In this document: positions 7,775 to 16,542 of the stretch, piece by piece | Layout: every line of letters starts with the position of its first letter | How positions within the stretch are numbered: the first letter of the stretch is position 1 | DNA from: Thioclava marina | GTDB taxonomy: Bacteria > Pseudomonadota > Alphaproteobacteria > Rhodobacterales > Rhodobacteraceae | Length of the DNA stretch: 64,000 nucleotides | NCBI RefSeq assembly: GCF_002020135.1 | Contig: NZ_MPZS01000001.1 | Location: 1,922,001-1,986,000 of the forward strand | Direction: 5' to 3' | Notes under the pieces: generated by a model | What the model saw: the letters and a program-made list of their open reading frames with translations, nothing else | Database searches by the model: none | Told to the model about the DNA's origin: nothing | Position numbers and translations under genes: made by a program

Positions 7775-8641
7775 ATGTTCGAGACCCGACTGAAAGAAGT
7801 CCAGCGCGATGTTCAGGTCGCGCTCGACGCCGCCGTGGCCCGCCAGCCCGAAGGCCCGCTGCGCGCGCCGATGCATTACGCGCTGCAAGGCGGCAAACGC
7901 CTGCGCGCCTTCCTCGTGCTCGAAAGCGCCGCAATCTTCGGGATCGCGCAGGCCCAGGCCATGCCCGCCGCCGCCGGTGTCGAGGCGCTTCACGCCTATT
8001 CGCTCGTGCATGACGACCTGCCCTGCATGGATGATGACGACCTGCGCCGCGGCCAGCCGACCGTGCATGTCAAATGGGATGAGGCAACCGCCGTACTGAC
8101 CGGCGACGTGCTGCAAACCCTCGCCTTCGAGCTGTGCGCAGATCCCGTCCTCGGCGCGGCAGATCGGCGCATCGCGCTCGTCACCGCGCTCGCGAAAGCC
8201 TCGGGTGCTGCCGGTATGGGCCATGGTCAGGCGCTCGATATCGCCGCCGAGACCGCACCCGAGCCCCTCACCCTGCCGCAGATCATCACGCTTCAGGCGG
8301 GCAAGACCGGAGCATTGATCTCCTTCGCCGCCCGCGCTGGCGCGATCCTCGCCGGGGAAGACGAAAAACCCTTGCAGGCCTATGCCGAGGCGGTGGGTCT
8401 TGCCTTCCAGATCGCCGATGACATCCTCGACGTCACGGGCTGCGAGAAGGCCACCGGCAAGCGCGTCGGCAAGGATAGCGACGCGGGCAAGGCCACCTTC
8501 GTCTCGCTTCTGGGTCTCGACGGCGCCCGCGCCCGCGCCGATGCCCTGATCTGCGACGCGATCGACGCCGTTTCCCCCTACGGAGACAGGGCAGAAAACT
8601 TGCGAGCCGCCGCGCGTTTCGTTATCTCCCGCGAGATGTAG
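7775..8641 (+). CDS. ispA: farnesyl diphosphate synthase (polyprenyl synthetase)
   Basis: 288 residues. Condenses IPP with DMAPP and GPP to make farnesyl diphosphate for quinones, hopanoids, carotenoids and undecaprenyl carrier. The first aspartate-rich motif is HDDLPCMDDDDLRRG (about residues 83-97), the insertion-type FARM of bacterial FPP synthases. The second is QIADDILDVTG. GGKRLRAFLVL and the GQALD and KTGAL segments are also present. It starts immediately after the xseB stop and is followed 21 bp later by dxs, which supplies the isoprenoid precursors by the MEP pathway, so the three are very likely one operon. Confidence 0.95.
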   Translation: MFETRLKEVQRDVQVALDAAVARQPEGPLRAPMHYALQGGKRLRAFLVLESAAIFGIAQAQAMPAAAGVEALHAYSLVHDDLPCMDDDDLRRGQPTVHVKWDEATAVLTGDVLQTLAFELCADPVLGAADRRIALVTALAKASGAAGMGHGQALDIAAETAPEPLTLPQIITLQAGKTGALISFAARAGAILAGEDEKPLQAYAEAVGLAFQIADDILDVTGCEKATGKRVGKDSDAGKATFVSLLGLDGARARADALICDAIDAVSPYGDRAENLRAAARFVISREM

Positions 8642-8662
8642 CGCGCCTCAGGGGGCCAGCCG

Positions 8663-10585
8663 ATGACCGATACGCCGAACGAACCGACCGCAACGCCGAC
8701 CCTCGACCGGGTGCGCCTGCCGTCCGATCTCAAAAGCCTCACCGATGCCGAGCTGAAAAAGCTCGCCCATGAGCTGCGCACCGAAACGATCTCGGCCGTG
8801 TCGCAGACCGGCGGGCATCTGGGTGCGGGGCTCGGCGTGGTCGAGCTGACCGTGGCTCTGCATGCCGTGTTCGACGCACCCCGCGACAAGATCATCTGGG
8901 ACGTGGGCCACCAGTGCTACCCCCACAAGATCCTGACCGGCCGCCGCGACCGCATCCGCACGCTGCGCACCAAGGGCGGTCTGTCGGGCTTCACCAAGCG
9001 CTCTGAATCCCCCTATGACCCGTTCGGCGCGGGCCATAGCTCGACCTCGATCTCGGCGGCTGTCGGCTTCACCATGGGCCGCGAGCTGGGCGCCGAGACG
9101 GGCGACGCGATCGCGGTGATCGGCGATGGCGCGATGTCGGGCGGCATGGCCTTCGAGGCGATGAACCACGCGGGCCATCTGGGCAAGCGGATGTTCGTGG
9201 TGCTCAACGACAACGAGATGTCGATCGCCCCACCGGTCGGCGCGCTCTCGACCTACCTCACCCGGCTCTATTCCGAAGCCCCGCTGCAGGATCTGAAATC
9301 CGCCGCGAAAGGCGCGATGAGCCTGCTGCCCGAGCCGTTCCAGGAAGGCGCGCGCCGCGCCAAGGAAATGCTCAAGGGCATGGCCATGGGCGGAACGCTC
9401 TTCGAAGAGCTGGGCTTCTCCTATGTCGGCCCCGTGGACGGGCATGATCTCGACCAGCTCCTGCCGCTGCTGCGCACGCTCAAGGCCCGCGCGACCGGCC
9501 CGGTGCTCATCCATGCGCTGACGAAGAAGGGCAAGGGCTATGCGCCTGCCGAAAGCCGACCCGATGGCGGCCACGCCACCGCGAAATTCGACGTGGCGAC
9601 GGGCGAGCAGAAGAAATCCCCCTCGAACGCGCCAAGCTACACCAAGGTCTTCGCCGAGAGCCTGATCAAGGAAGCGGCGAAGGACGAAAAGATCGTCGGC
9701 GTCACCGCCGCGATGCCCGACGGCACGGGGCTGAACCTCTTCGCCGCGCAATTCCCGCGCCGCTGTTTTGACGTGGGCATCGCCGAGCAGCACGCCGTGA
9801 CCTTCTCGGCCGGGCTCGCGGCCTCGGGGATGAAGCCGTTCTGCGCAATCTACTCGACTTTCCTGCAACGCGGCTACGACCAGATCGTGCATGACGTGGC
9901 GATCCAGCGCCTGCCGGTGCGTTTCGCCATCGACCGCGCGGGTCTGGTGGGCGCCGATGGCGCGACCCATGCCGGCAGTTTCGATATCGGCTTCATGTCG
10001 TCCCTTCCGGGCATGGTCGTGATGGCCGCCGCCGACGAGGCGGAACTCGTGCACATGGTCGCCACCGCCGCAGCCCATGATGAAGGCCCGATTGCTTTCC
10101 GTTACCCGCGCGGTGAGGGCATGGGCGTCGACATGCCCGAGACAGGCGTGCCGCTGGAAATCGGCAAGGGCCGGATGATCGCGGAAGGCTCGCGCGTCGC
10201 GATCCTGTCCTACGGCACCCGTCTGGCCGAGGTTCTGAAAGCCCGCGAGGCGCTCGCCGCGCGCGGACTTGCGCCGACGATCGCCGATGCGCGGTTCGTC
10301 AAACCGCTCGACACCGATCTGATCGACCGGCTCGTGGCCGAACACGAGGCGCTGATTTGTATTGAAGAGGGCGCGGTGGGCGGCTTCGGCAGCCATGTCG
10401 CGCAATACCTGTCGGATCGCGGCGTCTTCGATCACGGGTTCAAGTTCCGCTCGATGGTCCTGCCCGACACCTTCATCGACCACGCCTCGCCCGAGGACAT
10501 GTACCACACCGCCGGGATGGACGCGCCGCAGATCGAGGCGAAGGTGCTCGAGCTTCTCGGCGTCGCGGTCGCGAAACGCGCCTGA
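8663..10585 (+). CDS. dxs: 1-deoxy-D-xylulose-5-phosphate synthase
   Basis: 640 residues, full family length. Thiamine-diphosphate enzyme that joins pyruvate and glyceraldehyde 3-phosphate in the first step of the MEP isoprenoid pathway. Visible landmarks: [20 protein letters not shown] at the N-terminus, [13 protein letters not shown], the ThDP/Mg motif [15 protein letters not shown], the transketolase-like PYR domain with [17 protein letters not shown], and [15 protein letters not shown]. The C-terminal transketolase domain ends [11 protein letters not shown] and a short tail. Co-directional with ispA. The stop is followed at once by a large palindrome that probably ends the transcript. Confidence 0.97.
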   Translation: MTDTPNEPTATPTLDRVRLPSDLKSLTDAELKKLAHELRTETISAVSQTGGHLGAGLGVVELTVALHAVFDAPRDKIIWDVGHQCYPHKILTGRRDRIRTLRTKGGLSGFTKRSESPYDPFGAGHSSTSISAAVGFTMGRELGAETGDAIAVIGDGAMSGGMAFEAMNHAGHLGKRMFVVLNDNEMSIAPPVGALSTYLTRLYSEAPLQDLKSAAKGAMSLLPEPFQEGARRAKEMLKGMAMGGTLFEELGFSYVGPVDGHDLDQLLPLLRTLKARATGPVLIHALTKKGKGYAPAESRPDGGHATAKFDVATGEQKKSPSNAPSYTKVFAESLIKEAAKDEKIVGVTAAMPDGTGLNLFAAQFPRRCFDVGIAEQHAVTFSAGLAASGMKPFCAIYSTFLQRGYDQIVHDVAIQRLPVRFAIDRAGLVGADGATHAGSFDIGFMSSLPGMVVMAAADEAELVHMVATAAAHDEGPIAFRYPRGEGMGVDMPETGVPLEIGKGRMIAEGSRVAILSYGTRLAEVLKAREALAARGLAPTIADARFVKPLDTDLIDRLVAEHEALICIEEGAVGGFGSHVAQYLSDRGVFDHGFKFRSMVLPDTFIDHASPEDMYHTAGMDAPQIEAKVLELLGVAVAKRA

Positions 10586-10633
10586 GATAAGCTACGCTTA
10601 TCCAGGCGGGGCCTGCATAAGCGTAGCTTATGC
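10586..10633. repeat. large perfect inverted repeat between convergent genes
   Basis: ATAAGCTACGCTTAT (10587-10601) is the exact reverse complement of ATAAGCGTAGCTTAT (10617-10631). The spacer itself folds as CAGGC-GGG-GCCTG. Each arm is in addition a small palindrome (GATAAGC-TAC-GCTTATC and GCATAAGC-GTA-GCTTATGC). It starts on the base after the dxs stop and contains the stop codon of the convergent HAD gene. It probably works as a bidirectional terminator without U-runs, or is a mobile palindromic unit. Confidence 0.8.
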
Positions 10634-11245
10634 GGCCTCGGCCTCGCTCAGCAGCCCTTCCGAGACCAGCCGCGCGGCCCAGCCCTCCGGCCCCTCGAAG
10701 AGATGCGTCTTCCAGCCGAAAGTATGTGCCGTCGCGATATTGTCCGCGCGGTCATCGGTGAAAATCAGCTGCGCACCCGAAAGCCCCGTCGCTTCTTCGA
10801 CCATCGCGTAGATCTTCGGATCGGGCTTCGTCACGCCCATATGGCCCGAAATGAAATCGCGGTCGAATTCGCGCAGGAACGGGTAGTGCGTGGCCGCATA
10901 ATCATAGCTACCGATCCCGAAATTCGTCAGCGAGAAAACCGGCATCCCCTTGGCCTGCAAGGCTTTCATCAAGCGCAGGGAATGCGGAATGTCGGGGGCT
11001 GCCATCTCGATCCAGTCATCGTGCCAGCGCCGGATCGCATCGCGCCAGGTCGGGTATTTCTCGGCCCATTCGTAGATCGTTTCGCGGAACGGCGCGCCGC
11101 GGTCGATCTCGTCATTCATGCCGTGCAGATCGACCTCGGCGAACATCGCCTCGCGCGTCTCGCGGGGCATGATGCGGTCGTAATGCCGCTCGGGCTGCCA
11201 TTCGATCAGCACGTTGCCGATATCGAAAATCACCGCTTCAACCAT
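10628..11245 (-). CDS. HAD-superfamily hydrolase (YihX-like phosphatase)
   Basis: 205 residues. HAD motifs in order: [11 protein letters not shown] (nucleophile Asp8, with Gly where most HADs have the second Asp); [38 protein letters not shown]. The D-x-G-N variant and the DDRADNI end are typical of YihX-like sugar-phosphate phosphatases and HAD epoxide-hydrolase N-terminal relatives, so a cytosolic phosphatase is most likely. It overlaps the next upstream gene (YaiI family) by 8 bp, and its stop lies inside the long palindrome shared with dxs. Confidence 0.82.
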   Translation of the reverse strand: MVEAVIFDIGNVLIEWQPERHYDRIMPRETREAMFAEVDLHGMNDEIDRGAPFRETIYEWAEKYPTWRDAIRRWHDDWIEMAAPDIPHSLRLMKALQAKGMPVFSLTNFGIGSYDYAATHYPFLREFDRDFISGHMGVTKPDPKIYAMVEEATGLSGAQLIFTDDRADNIATAHTFGWKTHLFEGPEGWAARLVSEGLLSEAEAA

Positions 11246-11696
11246 TCTCTGCCTCCCTGATCGCCGCGCGCGCCACCCGGTCGAGCGCGTCCGAGAACCG
11301 CGCCCGATCCGCCTTGGAAAACGGCTTGCCGCCGCCCTGCCGGAACGGATCGGCCGAGCGCAGGTCCGCCATAAGATCGCGCGTTGCCAAGACGTTACCG
11401 ATATTCGCAGGGGTCAGCGCCTCGCCATCGGGGCGCAGCACCCGCGCGCCCGCCTCCACGCATTTCGCGGCCAGCGGAATGTCGTTTGTGATCACCACAT
11501 CGCCCCGGCCCGCGCGCTCGGCGATATACATGTCGGCCACGTCCGGCCCCTGATCGACATAGACCATCTCGACCAGCGGGTTGGGCGAGGGCCGCAGCCC
11601 CCCGTTCGAAACCAGCATCAGCTTGACGCCCAGCCGCGTCGCCACGCGCTCGGCCTCGGCCTTTACCGGACAGGCATCGGCATCGACCCAGATCAC
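11238..11696 (-). CDS. YaiI/YqxD family protein (UPF0178, DUF188)
   Basis: 152 residues, the family's usual length. The N-terminus [12 protein letters not shown] is the diagnostic acidic motif (Asp5, Asp7), followed by [22 protein letters not shown] and [25 protein letters not shown], a PIN-like arrangement of acidic residues. A nuclease-like function has been suggested for the family but not proved. It overlaps fghA upstream by 4 bp and the HAD gene downstream by 8 bp, so fghA, this gene and the HAD gene form one tightly packed unit. Confidence 0.88.
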   Translation of the reverse strand: MIWVDADACPVKAEAERVATRLGVKLMLVSNGGLRPSPNPLVEMVYVDQGPDVADMYIAERAGRGDVVITNDIPLAAKCVEAGARVLRPDGEALTPANIGNVLATRDLMADLRSADPFRQGGGKPFSKADRARFSDALDRVARAAIREAENG

Positions 11697-12523
11697 GCCC
11701 AGAGCGCCTCGGCGTGGAAAGCGAGGTGATCGGGGATGAAGCTTTGCACGAAGTAATAGCTGTGATCGTAGCCCTTCTGCATCCGGAAGGTGCCGGGCTG
11801 ACGGCGCGCGGCCATGGCCTCGGCCAGCGCCTCGGGCTTCAGCAGATCGAGGAACTGATCCGAGCCGCCCTGATCGATCAGAACTTCACCCTCGAAGCCG
11901 ACCTCGCGCATCAGAAGCGTCGCGTCATGTGCGGCCCATTGGCTTTCGTCATCCCCCAGATAGGCACTGAACTGCTTGCGCCCCCAGTCGCTTTGCGTCG
12001 GGTTTGCGATCGGCGCGAAGGCCGAGACCGAACGGAAACGCTCGGGCAAGGACATCGCCAGCGTCAGCGCGCCATGCCCGCCCATCGAATGGCCGGTGAT
12101 CGCCTGCCGCTCGGGGTCGATCTCGAAAGCGGCGTCGATCGCGTTGGGCAGTTCCTCGGCGATGTAATCCCACATCCGGAAATGCGGCGCCCAGGGCGAT
12201 TGCGTGGCGTTGACGTAGAAGCCCGCGCCTTGACCCAGATCGTAATCCTCGTGATCGGCCACGCCCTCGCCGCGTGGCGAGGTGTCGGGGAAGACCAGCG
12301 CGATCCCGTGCTCGGCGGCGAATGCCTGCGCACCGGCCTTGGTCATCGCGTTCTCATGCGTGCAGGTCAGTCCCGAGAGATACCACAGCACGGGCACCGG
12401 CCCGTCCTCGGCCTCGCGCGGCAGGAACAGACCGAAGGTCATCTCGCAATCGTTCACCTTTGAAGCGTGCGAATAGACGCCCTGAACGCCTCCGAAGCAG
12501 CGGTTTTCCGAGATCGTTTTCAT
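11693..12523 (-). CDS. fghA: S-formylglutathione hydrolase
   Basis: 276 residues. Serine hydrolase of the esterase D family that releases formate and glutathione in the glutathione-linked formaldehyde detoxification pathway. Nucleophile Ser146 lies in [11 protein letters not shown]; Asp and His of the triad are expected in the [10 protein letters not shown] region and in [28 protein letters not shown] is a strong family signature. Start ATG 12523 chosen for GGAGG eight bases before it; the longer frame adds 44 residues of arginine-serine-rich shadow. Formaldehyde could come from one-carbon or methylated-amine metabolism; no adhI partner is in the window. Confidence 0.94.
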   Translation of the reverse strand: MKTISENRCFGGVQGVYSHASKVNDCEMTFGLFLPREAEDGPVPVLWYLSGLTCTHENAMTKAGAQAFAAEHGIALVFPDTSPRGEGVADHEDYDLGQGAGFYVNATQSPWAPHFRMWDYIAEELPNAIDAAFEIDPERQAITGHSMGGHGALTLAMSLPERFRSVSAFAPIANPTQSDWGRKQFSAYLGDDESQWAAHDATLLMREVGFEGEVLIDQGGSDQFLDLLKPEALAEAMAARRQPGTFRMQKGYDHSYYFVQSFIPDHLAFHAEALWA

Positions 12524-12533
12524 CAAAGCCTCC

Positions 12534-13451
12534 TCAGCCGTGAACCCAATGGATGACCGCCGGAACCGTGAGGATCGAGACGGCGGTCGAGACGAGAATG
12601 GCGGCCGAGACGCGCTGCGGCGCCACCCCGAAATGCTGCGCCAGAATATAGACATTGCCCGCGACGGGAAGGGCGGCGGCGGCGATCATCACGCCGGCCG
12701 CGTAGGGCTCGACGTCGAAGATCAGAAGTGCCGTGACCGCGATGGCCGCCGGATGCAGGAAGAGCTTGCCGAAAGAGAGCCATATCGCGGGCGCGGGCTT
12801 TTCCGCCGATTTGCCCGCGAGCGAGGCGCCGATGGCAAAGAGCGCACCCGGCGTGGCCGCGGCCCCCAGCAGCGTCATGAATTCCTCGAGCGGGCCCGGC
12901 ATCGGCAGTTTCAGGCCGGCCCAGGCAAGCCCCGCCAGCATCGAGACGATCATCGGGTTCTTCACCAGCCCCAGCGCGATCGGTGCGAGCGAGACCTTTC
13001 CGTGCCGCGAGGCGGTGATGAAGATGGTGATGATCGAGGAAAACACGATCAGGTCACAGGCGAGCACCATCAGCACCGGCCCGACGGCAAGCGGACCGAG
13101 CAGCACCACCAGCATCGGCACTCCGAGAAAGCCGGTATTCCCGGTCATCGAAGTATGCGCCTCCATCGCGGCGAGCGCGGTCGGCAGCTTGCGGGTCTTT
13201 GCCACCGCGAAGCTCACCAGCCAGACCGCGCCCGAGCCCGTCAGATAGGCAAGGATGAATTGCGGGTCGAACAGTGCGCCCAGATCGAGATTGGCGGAGA
13301 ATTTGAACAGCATCGCCGAGAGCGCGAAATAGAAGACGAATTTCGTCAGCCACGCGGTCGCCTCGGCGGTGAAAAAGCGGATCTGCCCGGCGAACCAGCC
13401 AAGCCCGATCAGGGCGAAGAAGGGCAAGGTCTTGAGAAAGATCTCGAGCAT
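12534..13451 (-). CDS. AEC family transporter (auxin efflux carrier type)
   Basis: 305 residues with about ten hydrophobic segments arranged in two halves. LPFFALIGLGWFAG at the N-terminus, TGNTGFLGVPML in the first half and a closing GNVYILAQHFGVAPQRVSA with a terminal membrane segment are typical of the AEC family. Bacterial members export or import malonate, malate and related small acids; the substrate here is unknown. ATG 13451 is chosen over a TTG two codons earlier. Ten bases separate its stop from the fghA start, so co-transcription with fghA is likely. Confidence 0.85.
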   Translation of the reverse strand: MLEIFLKTLPFFALIGLGWFAGQIRFFTAEATAWLTKFVFYFALSAMLFKFSANLDLGALFDPQFILAYLTGSGAVWLVSFAVAKTRKLPTALAAMEAHTSMTGNTGFLGVPMLVVLLGPLAVGPVLMVLACDLIVFSSIITIFITASRHGKVSLAPIALGLVKNPMIVSMLAGLAWAGLKLPMPGPLEEFMTLLGAAATPGALFAIGASLAGKSAEKPAPAIWLSFGKLFLHPAAIAVTALLIFDVEPYAAGVMIAAAALPVAGNVYILAQHFGVAPQRVSAAILVSTAVSILTVPAVIHWVHG

Positions 13452-13537
13452 GGACAAGCGCTAGCATGCGGTTTGGCCAAGTGCCAGACAGGGAATGCAA
13501 CCCGAGCGCGGCGTGGAGAGCGGGTCATGCCTCCGGC

Positions 13538-13598
13538 GGGGATATTTGGACCAAGTCGAAAGGGAACGCGCGCTTTCGAATTGGCTCAAATATTCCCC
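13538..13598. repeat. REP-like imperfect palindrome (GATATTTGGACCAAG type)
   Basis: GGGGATATTTG (13538-13548) is mirrored by CAAATATTCCCC (13587-13598) with one bulged base. Nested inside are CCAA/TTGG and TCGAAAG (13556-13562) with CTTTCGA (13573-13579). It lies between the start of the AEC gene and the stop of mbfA. The GATATTTGGACCAAG segment recurs exactly, in opposite orientation, at 22561-22575, so this is a dispersed element. Confidence 0.7.
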
Positions 13599-13638
13599 GC
13601 GGAGCGACCGTCGCGCGCAAGGGGCGCGGCGGTCGGGA

Positions 13639-14616
13639 TCAGCCGCCGCCGATCAACACGCCCGCTGCGAAGACCAACGCCCCGCCGAGCACGACCTGGA
13701 AGGCGGCGCGCAGGAAGGGCGTCTCCATGTAGCGGTTCTGGATCCAGGTGATCGCCCAAAGCTCCAGGAACACGACGACGAAGGCGATGGTGGTCGCGGT
13801 CCAGAAATCGGGGATCAGGTAGGGCAATGCGTGACCCAGGCCGCCGATCGCGGTCATGATGCCCGAAGCCAGGCCGCGCTTGAGCGGCGAGCCACGTCCC
13901 GAGATCACGCCGTCGTCATGGGCGGCCTCGGTGAAGCCCATCGAGATCCCCGCGCCGACGGATGCGGCGAGACCCACGAGCAGGGTGGTGTGCGGGTCAT
14001 GGGTCGCGAAGGCGGTGGCGAAGATCGGGGCGAGGGTCGACACCGAGCCGTCCATCAGCCCCGCGAGGCCCGGCTGCACCCAGGTCAGAACGAACTGGCG
14101 ATGCGCGGCGCGGTCTTCCTCGTCCTTCTCGCTTTCGGGCAGGTTGGTCGCCGTCAGCTCTTCGGCCTTCTTCTCGTGGCCGAGTTCCGCAGCGGCGAGA
14201 TCGCCCAGCAACTCGCGGGTGCTGGCATCCGAACTGCGCTGGGCGGCGAGGGTGTAGAACTTGCCCGCCTCACGCTCCATCGCCTCGGCCTCGCCGCGGA
14301 TCGTGTCGAGCGAGAGGTTCTTTGCCAGCCAGACCGGCTTGCGATTGTAAAAGCCCGCGACATGTTCGCGGCGAATGAGCGGGATCACCTCGCCGAAGCG
14401 TTCCTGATGGCGCGCGATGAGGCGGCGGCGGTGCTCGTCCTCTTCCTCGGCCATGCCCTCGAAGATATTGGCTGAGGCGGGGAAATCCTTGCGCAGGTGT
14501 TCGGCATATTGGCGGTAGATGCGTGCGTCATCTTCTTCGGAGGAGATGGCGAGCGCGAGAACTTCCTGTTCGGACAGGTCGCTGAACCGCCGACGGGAGG
14601 CAAATCCGGGAAGCAT
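13639..14616 (-). CDS. mbfA: membrane-bound ferritin MbfA, iron exporter
   Basis: 325 residues joining a ferritin-like four-helix domain (about 10-165) to a VIT1/CCC1-type membrane domain (about 185-325). The ferritin part shows [40 protein letters not shown] and [14 protein letters not shown], giving the paired E-x-x-H metal ligands. The membrane part contains [15 protein letters not shown] and [10 protein letters not shown], typical of vacuolar iron transporter relatives. In Bradyrhizobium and Agrobacterium MbfA exports iron and protects against peroxide and acid stress under Irr control. Start ATG 14616 begins the recognisable protein and follows AGAGGG. The iron control element lies 16 bp upstream. 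Confidence 0.93.
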   Translation of the reverse strand: MLPGFASRRRFSDLSEQEVLALAISSEEDDARIYRQYAEHLRKDFPASANIFEGMAEEEDEHRRRLIARHQERFGEVIPLIRREHVAGFYNRKPVWLAKNLSLDTIRGEAEAMEREAGKFYTLAAQRSSDASTRELLGDLAAAELGHEKKAEELTATNLPESEKDEEDRAAHRQFVLTWVQPGLAGLMDGSVSTLAPIFATAFATHDPHTTLLVGLAASVGAGISMGFTEAAHDDGVISGRGSPLKRGLASGIMTAIGGLGHALPYLIPDFWTATTIAFVVVFLELWAITWIQNRYMETPFLRAAFQVVLGGALVFAAGVLIGGG

Positions 14617-14631
14617 GGGGGAGACCCTCTC

Positions 14632-14650
14632 TTTTAGAACAATTCCAAAA
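14632..14650 (-). promoter_or_regulatory. Irr-type iron control element (ICE box) before mbfA
   Basis: TTTTAGAA-CAA-TTCCAAAA is a near-perfect palindrome with one mismatch, and matches the ICE/Irr consensus TTTAGAA-N3-TTCTAAA closely. Position 16-34 bp upstream of the mbfA ATG fits repression by Irr under iron limitation, as established for mbfA in rhizobia. Confidence 0.82.
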
Positions 14651-14685
14651 TAGCGGGGTTTGCGCGCAATGCAATGCGGCATTTC

Positions 14686-14757
14686 GAACTAAGCAGTTCA
14701 GAATCTCTTGTAATCTGAACGGATCGGTTCATATTCCCAAAATGAACGAACGAGTTC
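14686..14757 (+). promoter_or_regulatory. three operator-like GAAC-N6-GTTC repeats
   Basis: Copies at 14686-14699, 14717-14730 and 14744-14757, each a 14-bp inverted repeat GAAC-N6-GTTC, with the outer bases mostly extending it to TGAAC-N6-GTTCA. Starts are 31 and 27 bp apart, so the sites lie on nearly the same DNA face. They occupy the divergent region between mbfA and the small secreted protein at 14775. The layout suits a TetR-like dimer, but no regulator gene is adjacent. Confidence 0.6.
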
Positions 14758-14774
14758 AGTTATGGAGATTCGTC

Positions 14775-14939
14775 ATGAAACGCTTCGCTTATGCCCTGCT
14801 CCTGAGTCTGGCCGGTGTCACGGCCGCCTCGGCCGGTATCGGGGATTTCACGCTGCCGCGCCTCGATTTCCCGAGCACGGGAAGCCCCGTCGTCACGCAG
14901 GGCTGCAATGATCTGACGCAGAGCTGCGCCGGGAATTAA
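14775..14939 (+). CDS. small secreted protein, unknown function
   Basis: 54 residues. The first 20 (MKRFAYALLLSLAGVTAASA) form a clear Sec signal peptide with an A-S-A cleavage site; the mature part is only about 34 residues with two cysteines (CNDLTQSC) that could form a disulfide. I do not recognise a family. Start ATG 14775 has GGAG at 14764-14767; an ATG at 14742 would run through the third operator-like repeat and destroy the signal peptide. It is divergent from mbfA and preceded by three GAAC-N6-GTTC sites, so it is probably tightly regulated. The 3' end overlaps convergent trhO by 4 bp. Confidence 0.65.
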   Translation: MKRFAYALLLSLAGVTAASAGIGDFTLPRLDFPSTGSPVVTQGCNDLTQSCAGN

Positions 14940-15841
14940 TCCCGCCCGAGATGCGTCTCTCCGCGTTGGGCGGCGAGGCGCATCTGGTGCTCGCGTTCGC
15001 GGAAACGCGCGCGATCGGCGTCGGAATACTCCCCGATGCAACGATGACAGGAAACGCCCTCTTCGTAATCGGGATGGCGTTTGTCCTCGGCGGAAACCGG
15101 ACGGCGGCAGGCGTGACAGCTATCGTAATCGCCCTGTTTGAGCCCGTGGCGCAGGCTGACGCGCTGGTCGAAGACGAAACAGTCGCCGTGCCAAAGCGAG
15201 CCCTCCTCGGGCATTTCTTCCAGATATTTCAGGATGCCGCCCTTGAGGTGATAGACCTCGGGCACGCCCTCGGCGAGCAGGAAGTTCGTCGATTTTTCAC
15301 AGCGAATGCCGCCGGTGCAGAACATCGCGACGCGCTTGTTGTGGAAGCGATGCGCATTGTCGCGCCACCAAGCGGGAAACTCGCGGAAGGATTTCGTGCC
15401 GGGGTCGATGGCGCCCTCGAACGTGCCGATCTCGATCTCGTAATCGTTGCGGGTGTCGATCACCACCGTGTCGGGCGAGGAGATCAGTTCGTTCCAGTCC
15501 TGCGGCTCGACGTAATGGCCGACGCGGGCCTTCGGGTCGATATCGGGCTCGCCCATGGTGACGATCTCGCGCTTGAGCCGCACCTTCATCCGGCCGAAGG
15601 GCATCTGCTCGGCGGTGCTTTCCTTCCACTCCAGATCGGAACAGCCCGGCAGCGCGCGGATATGGGCGAGAACCGTGTCGATCCCCTCACGCGGGCCCGC
15701 GATGGTGCCGTTGATCCCCTCGCGCGCGATCAGGAGCGAGCCTTTCACCCCTTGCGCGCAGGCGAGCTTTGCCAGCGGGGCCTTGAGGGCCTCGGGATTT
15801 TCGAACCGGGTGAAATGATAGAGCGCGGTGACGGTAAACAT
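14936..15841 (-). CDS. trhO: tRNA uridine(34) hydroxylase TrhO (rhodanese family)
   Basis: 301 residues. Oxygen-dependent hydroxylation of U34 in tRNA, the first step toward (c)mo5U. The N-terminal ferredoxin-like domain (FTVTALYHF to about 95) and the rhodanese domain with active-site loop CTGGIRCEKS are both present, as is WKES in the YceA linker. The C-terminus carries CHACRRP and CHRC, a four-cysteine cluster often seen in this family. Start ATG 15841 matches the conserved beginning; the frame is open 17 codons further without resemblance. No partner gene is adjacent, and pncA is divergent. Confidence 0.93.
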   Translation of the reverse strand: MFTVTALYHFTRFENPEALKAPLAKLACAQGVKGSLLIAREGINGTIAGPREGIDTVLAHIRALPGCSDLEWKESTAEQMPFGRMKVRLKREIVTMGEPDIDPKARVGHYVEPQDWNELISSPDTVVIDTRNDYEIEIGTFEGAIDPGTKSFREFPAWWRDNAHRFHNKRVAMFCTGGIRCEKSTNFLLAEGVPEVYHLKGGILKYLEEMPEEGSLWHGDCFVFDQRVSLRHGLKQGDYDSCHACRRPVSAEDKRHPDYEEGVSCHRCIGEYSDADRARFREREHQMRLAAQRGETHLGRD

Positions 15842-15939
15842 GGGGCAGGGATTAGCGCCGCGCGGGGGCTTTAGGCAAGAGCCGTTGACCATGCGGGGTC
15901 CGCGCCCTACCCATGAGTGGACCCTGCGGGAGAGATGAG

Positions 15940-16539
15940 ATGACCAAAGCCCTGATCGTGATCGACGTGCAAAACGACTTCTGCCCCGGCGGCGCGCTGG
16001 CGGTGGCGGGCGGGGACGAGATCCTGCCGCGCGTGAACGTGCTGATGACCGAGTTCGATACGGTGGTGCTGACGCAGGATTGGCACCCTGCCGACCATTC
16101 CTCGTTCGCGAGCCAGCATGAGGGCGGCGCGCCGTTTACGCAGGTGCATATGGATTACGGGCTGCAGACGCTCTGGCCGGATCATTGCGTGCAAGGCACC
16201 AAGGGCGCCGAGTTTCATCCCGATCTGGCGGTGGACCGGGCGCAGATGATCATCCGCAAGGGTTTCCGCGCGGGCGTGGACAGCTATTCGGCCTTTTTCG
16301 AGAATGACCACAAGACCACGACGGGGCTTGCGGGCTACCTGCGCGACCGGGGCATCGAGGAGCTGAGTTTCGTCGGGCTCGCCACAGATTTCTGCGTGGC
16401 CTGGTCGGCGCTGGACGCGGCGAAGCTCGGGTTCAAGGCGACGGTGCTGGAAGGCGCGTGCCGTGCTATCGACCTCGACGGCTCGCTCGCGGCAGCGCAT
16501 GAGGCGATGCGCGCGGCCGGCGTGAAGCTGGAGGCCTGA
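15940..16539 (+). CDS. pncA: nicotinamidase
   Basis: 199 residues. Hydrolyses nicotinamide to nicotinate in NAD salvage. Catalytic triad residues are Asp9 in VIDVQNDFCPGG, Lys107 in IIRKGF and Cys152 in ATDFCVAWSA. The metal site is Asp47, His49 and His53 in DWHPADHSSF. Start ATG 15940 places Asp9 correctly and is preceded by GGGAGAGATG; the ATG nine codons upstream lacks support. It is followed after 3 bp by pncB, which takes its product, a clear two-gene salvage operon. Confidence 0.96.
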   Translation: MTKALIVIDVQNDFCPGGALAVAGGDEILPRVNVLMTEFDTVVLTQDWHPADHSSFASQHEGGAPFTQVHMDYGLQTLWPDHCVQGTKGAEFHPDLAVDRAQMIIRKGFRAGVDSYSAFFENDHKTTTGLAGYLRDRGIEELSFVGLATDFCVAWSALDAAKLGFKATVLEGACRAIDLDGSLAAAHEAMRAAGVKLEA

Positions 16540-16542
16540 TCC

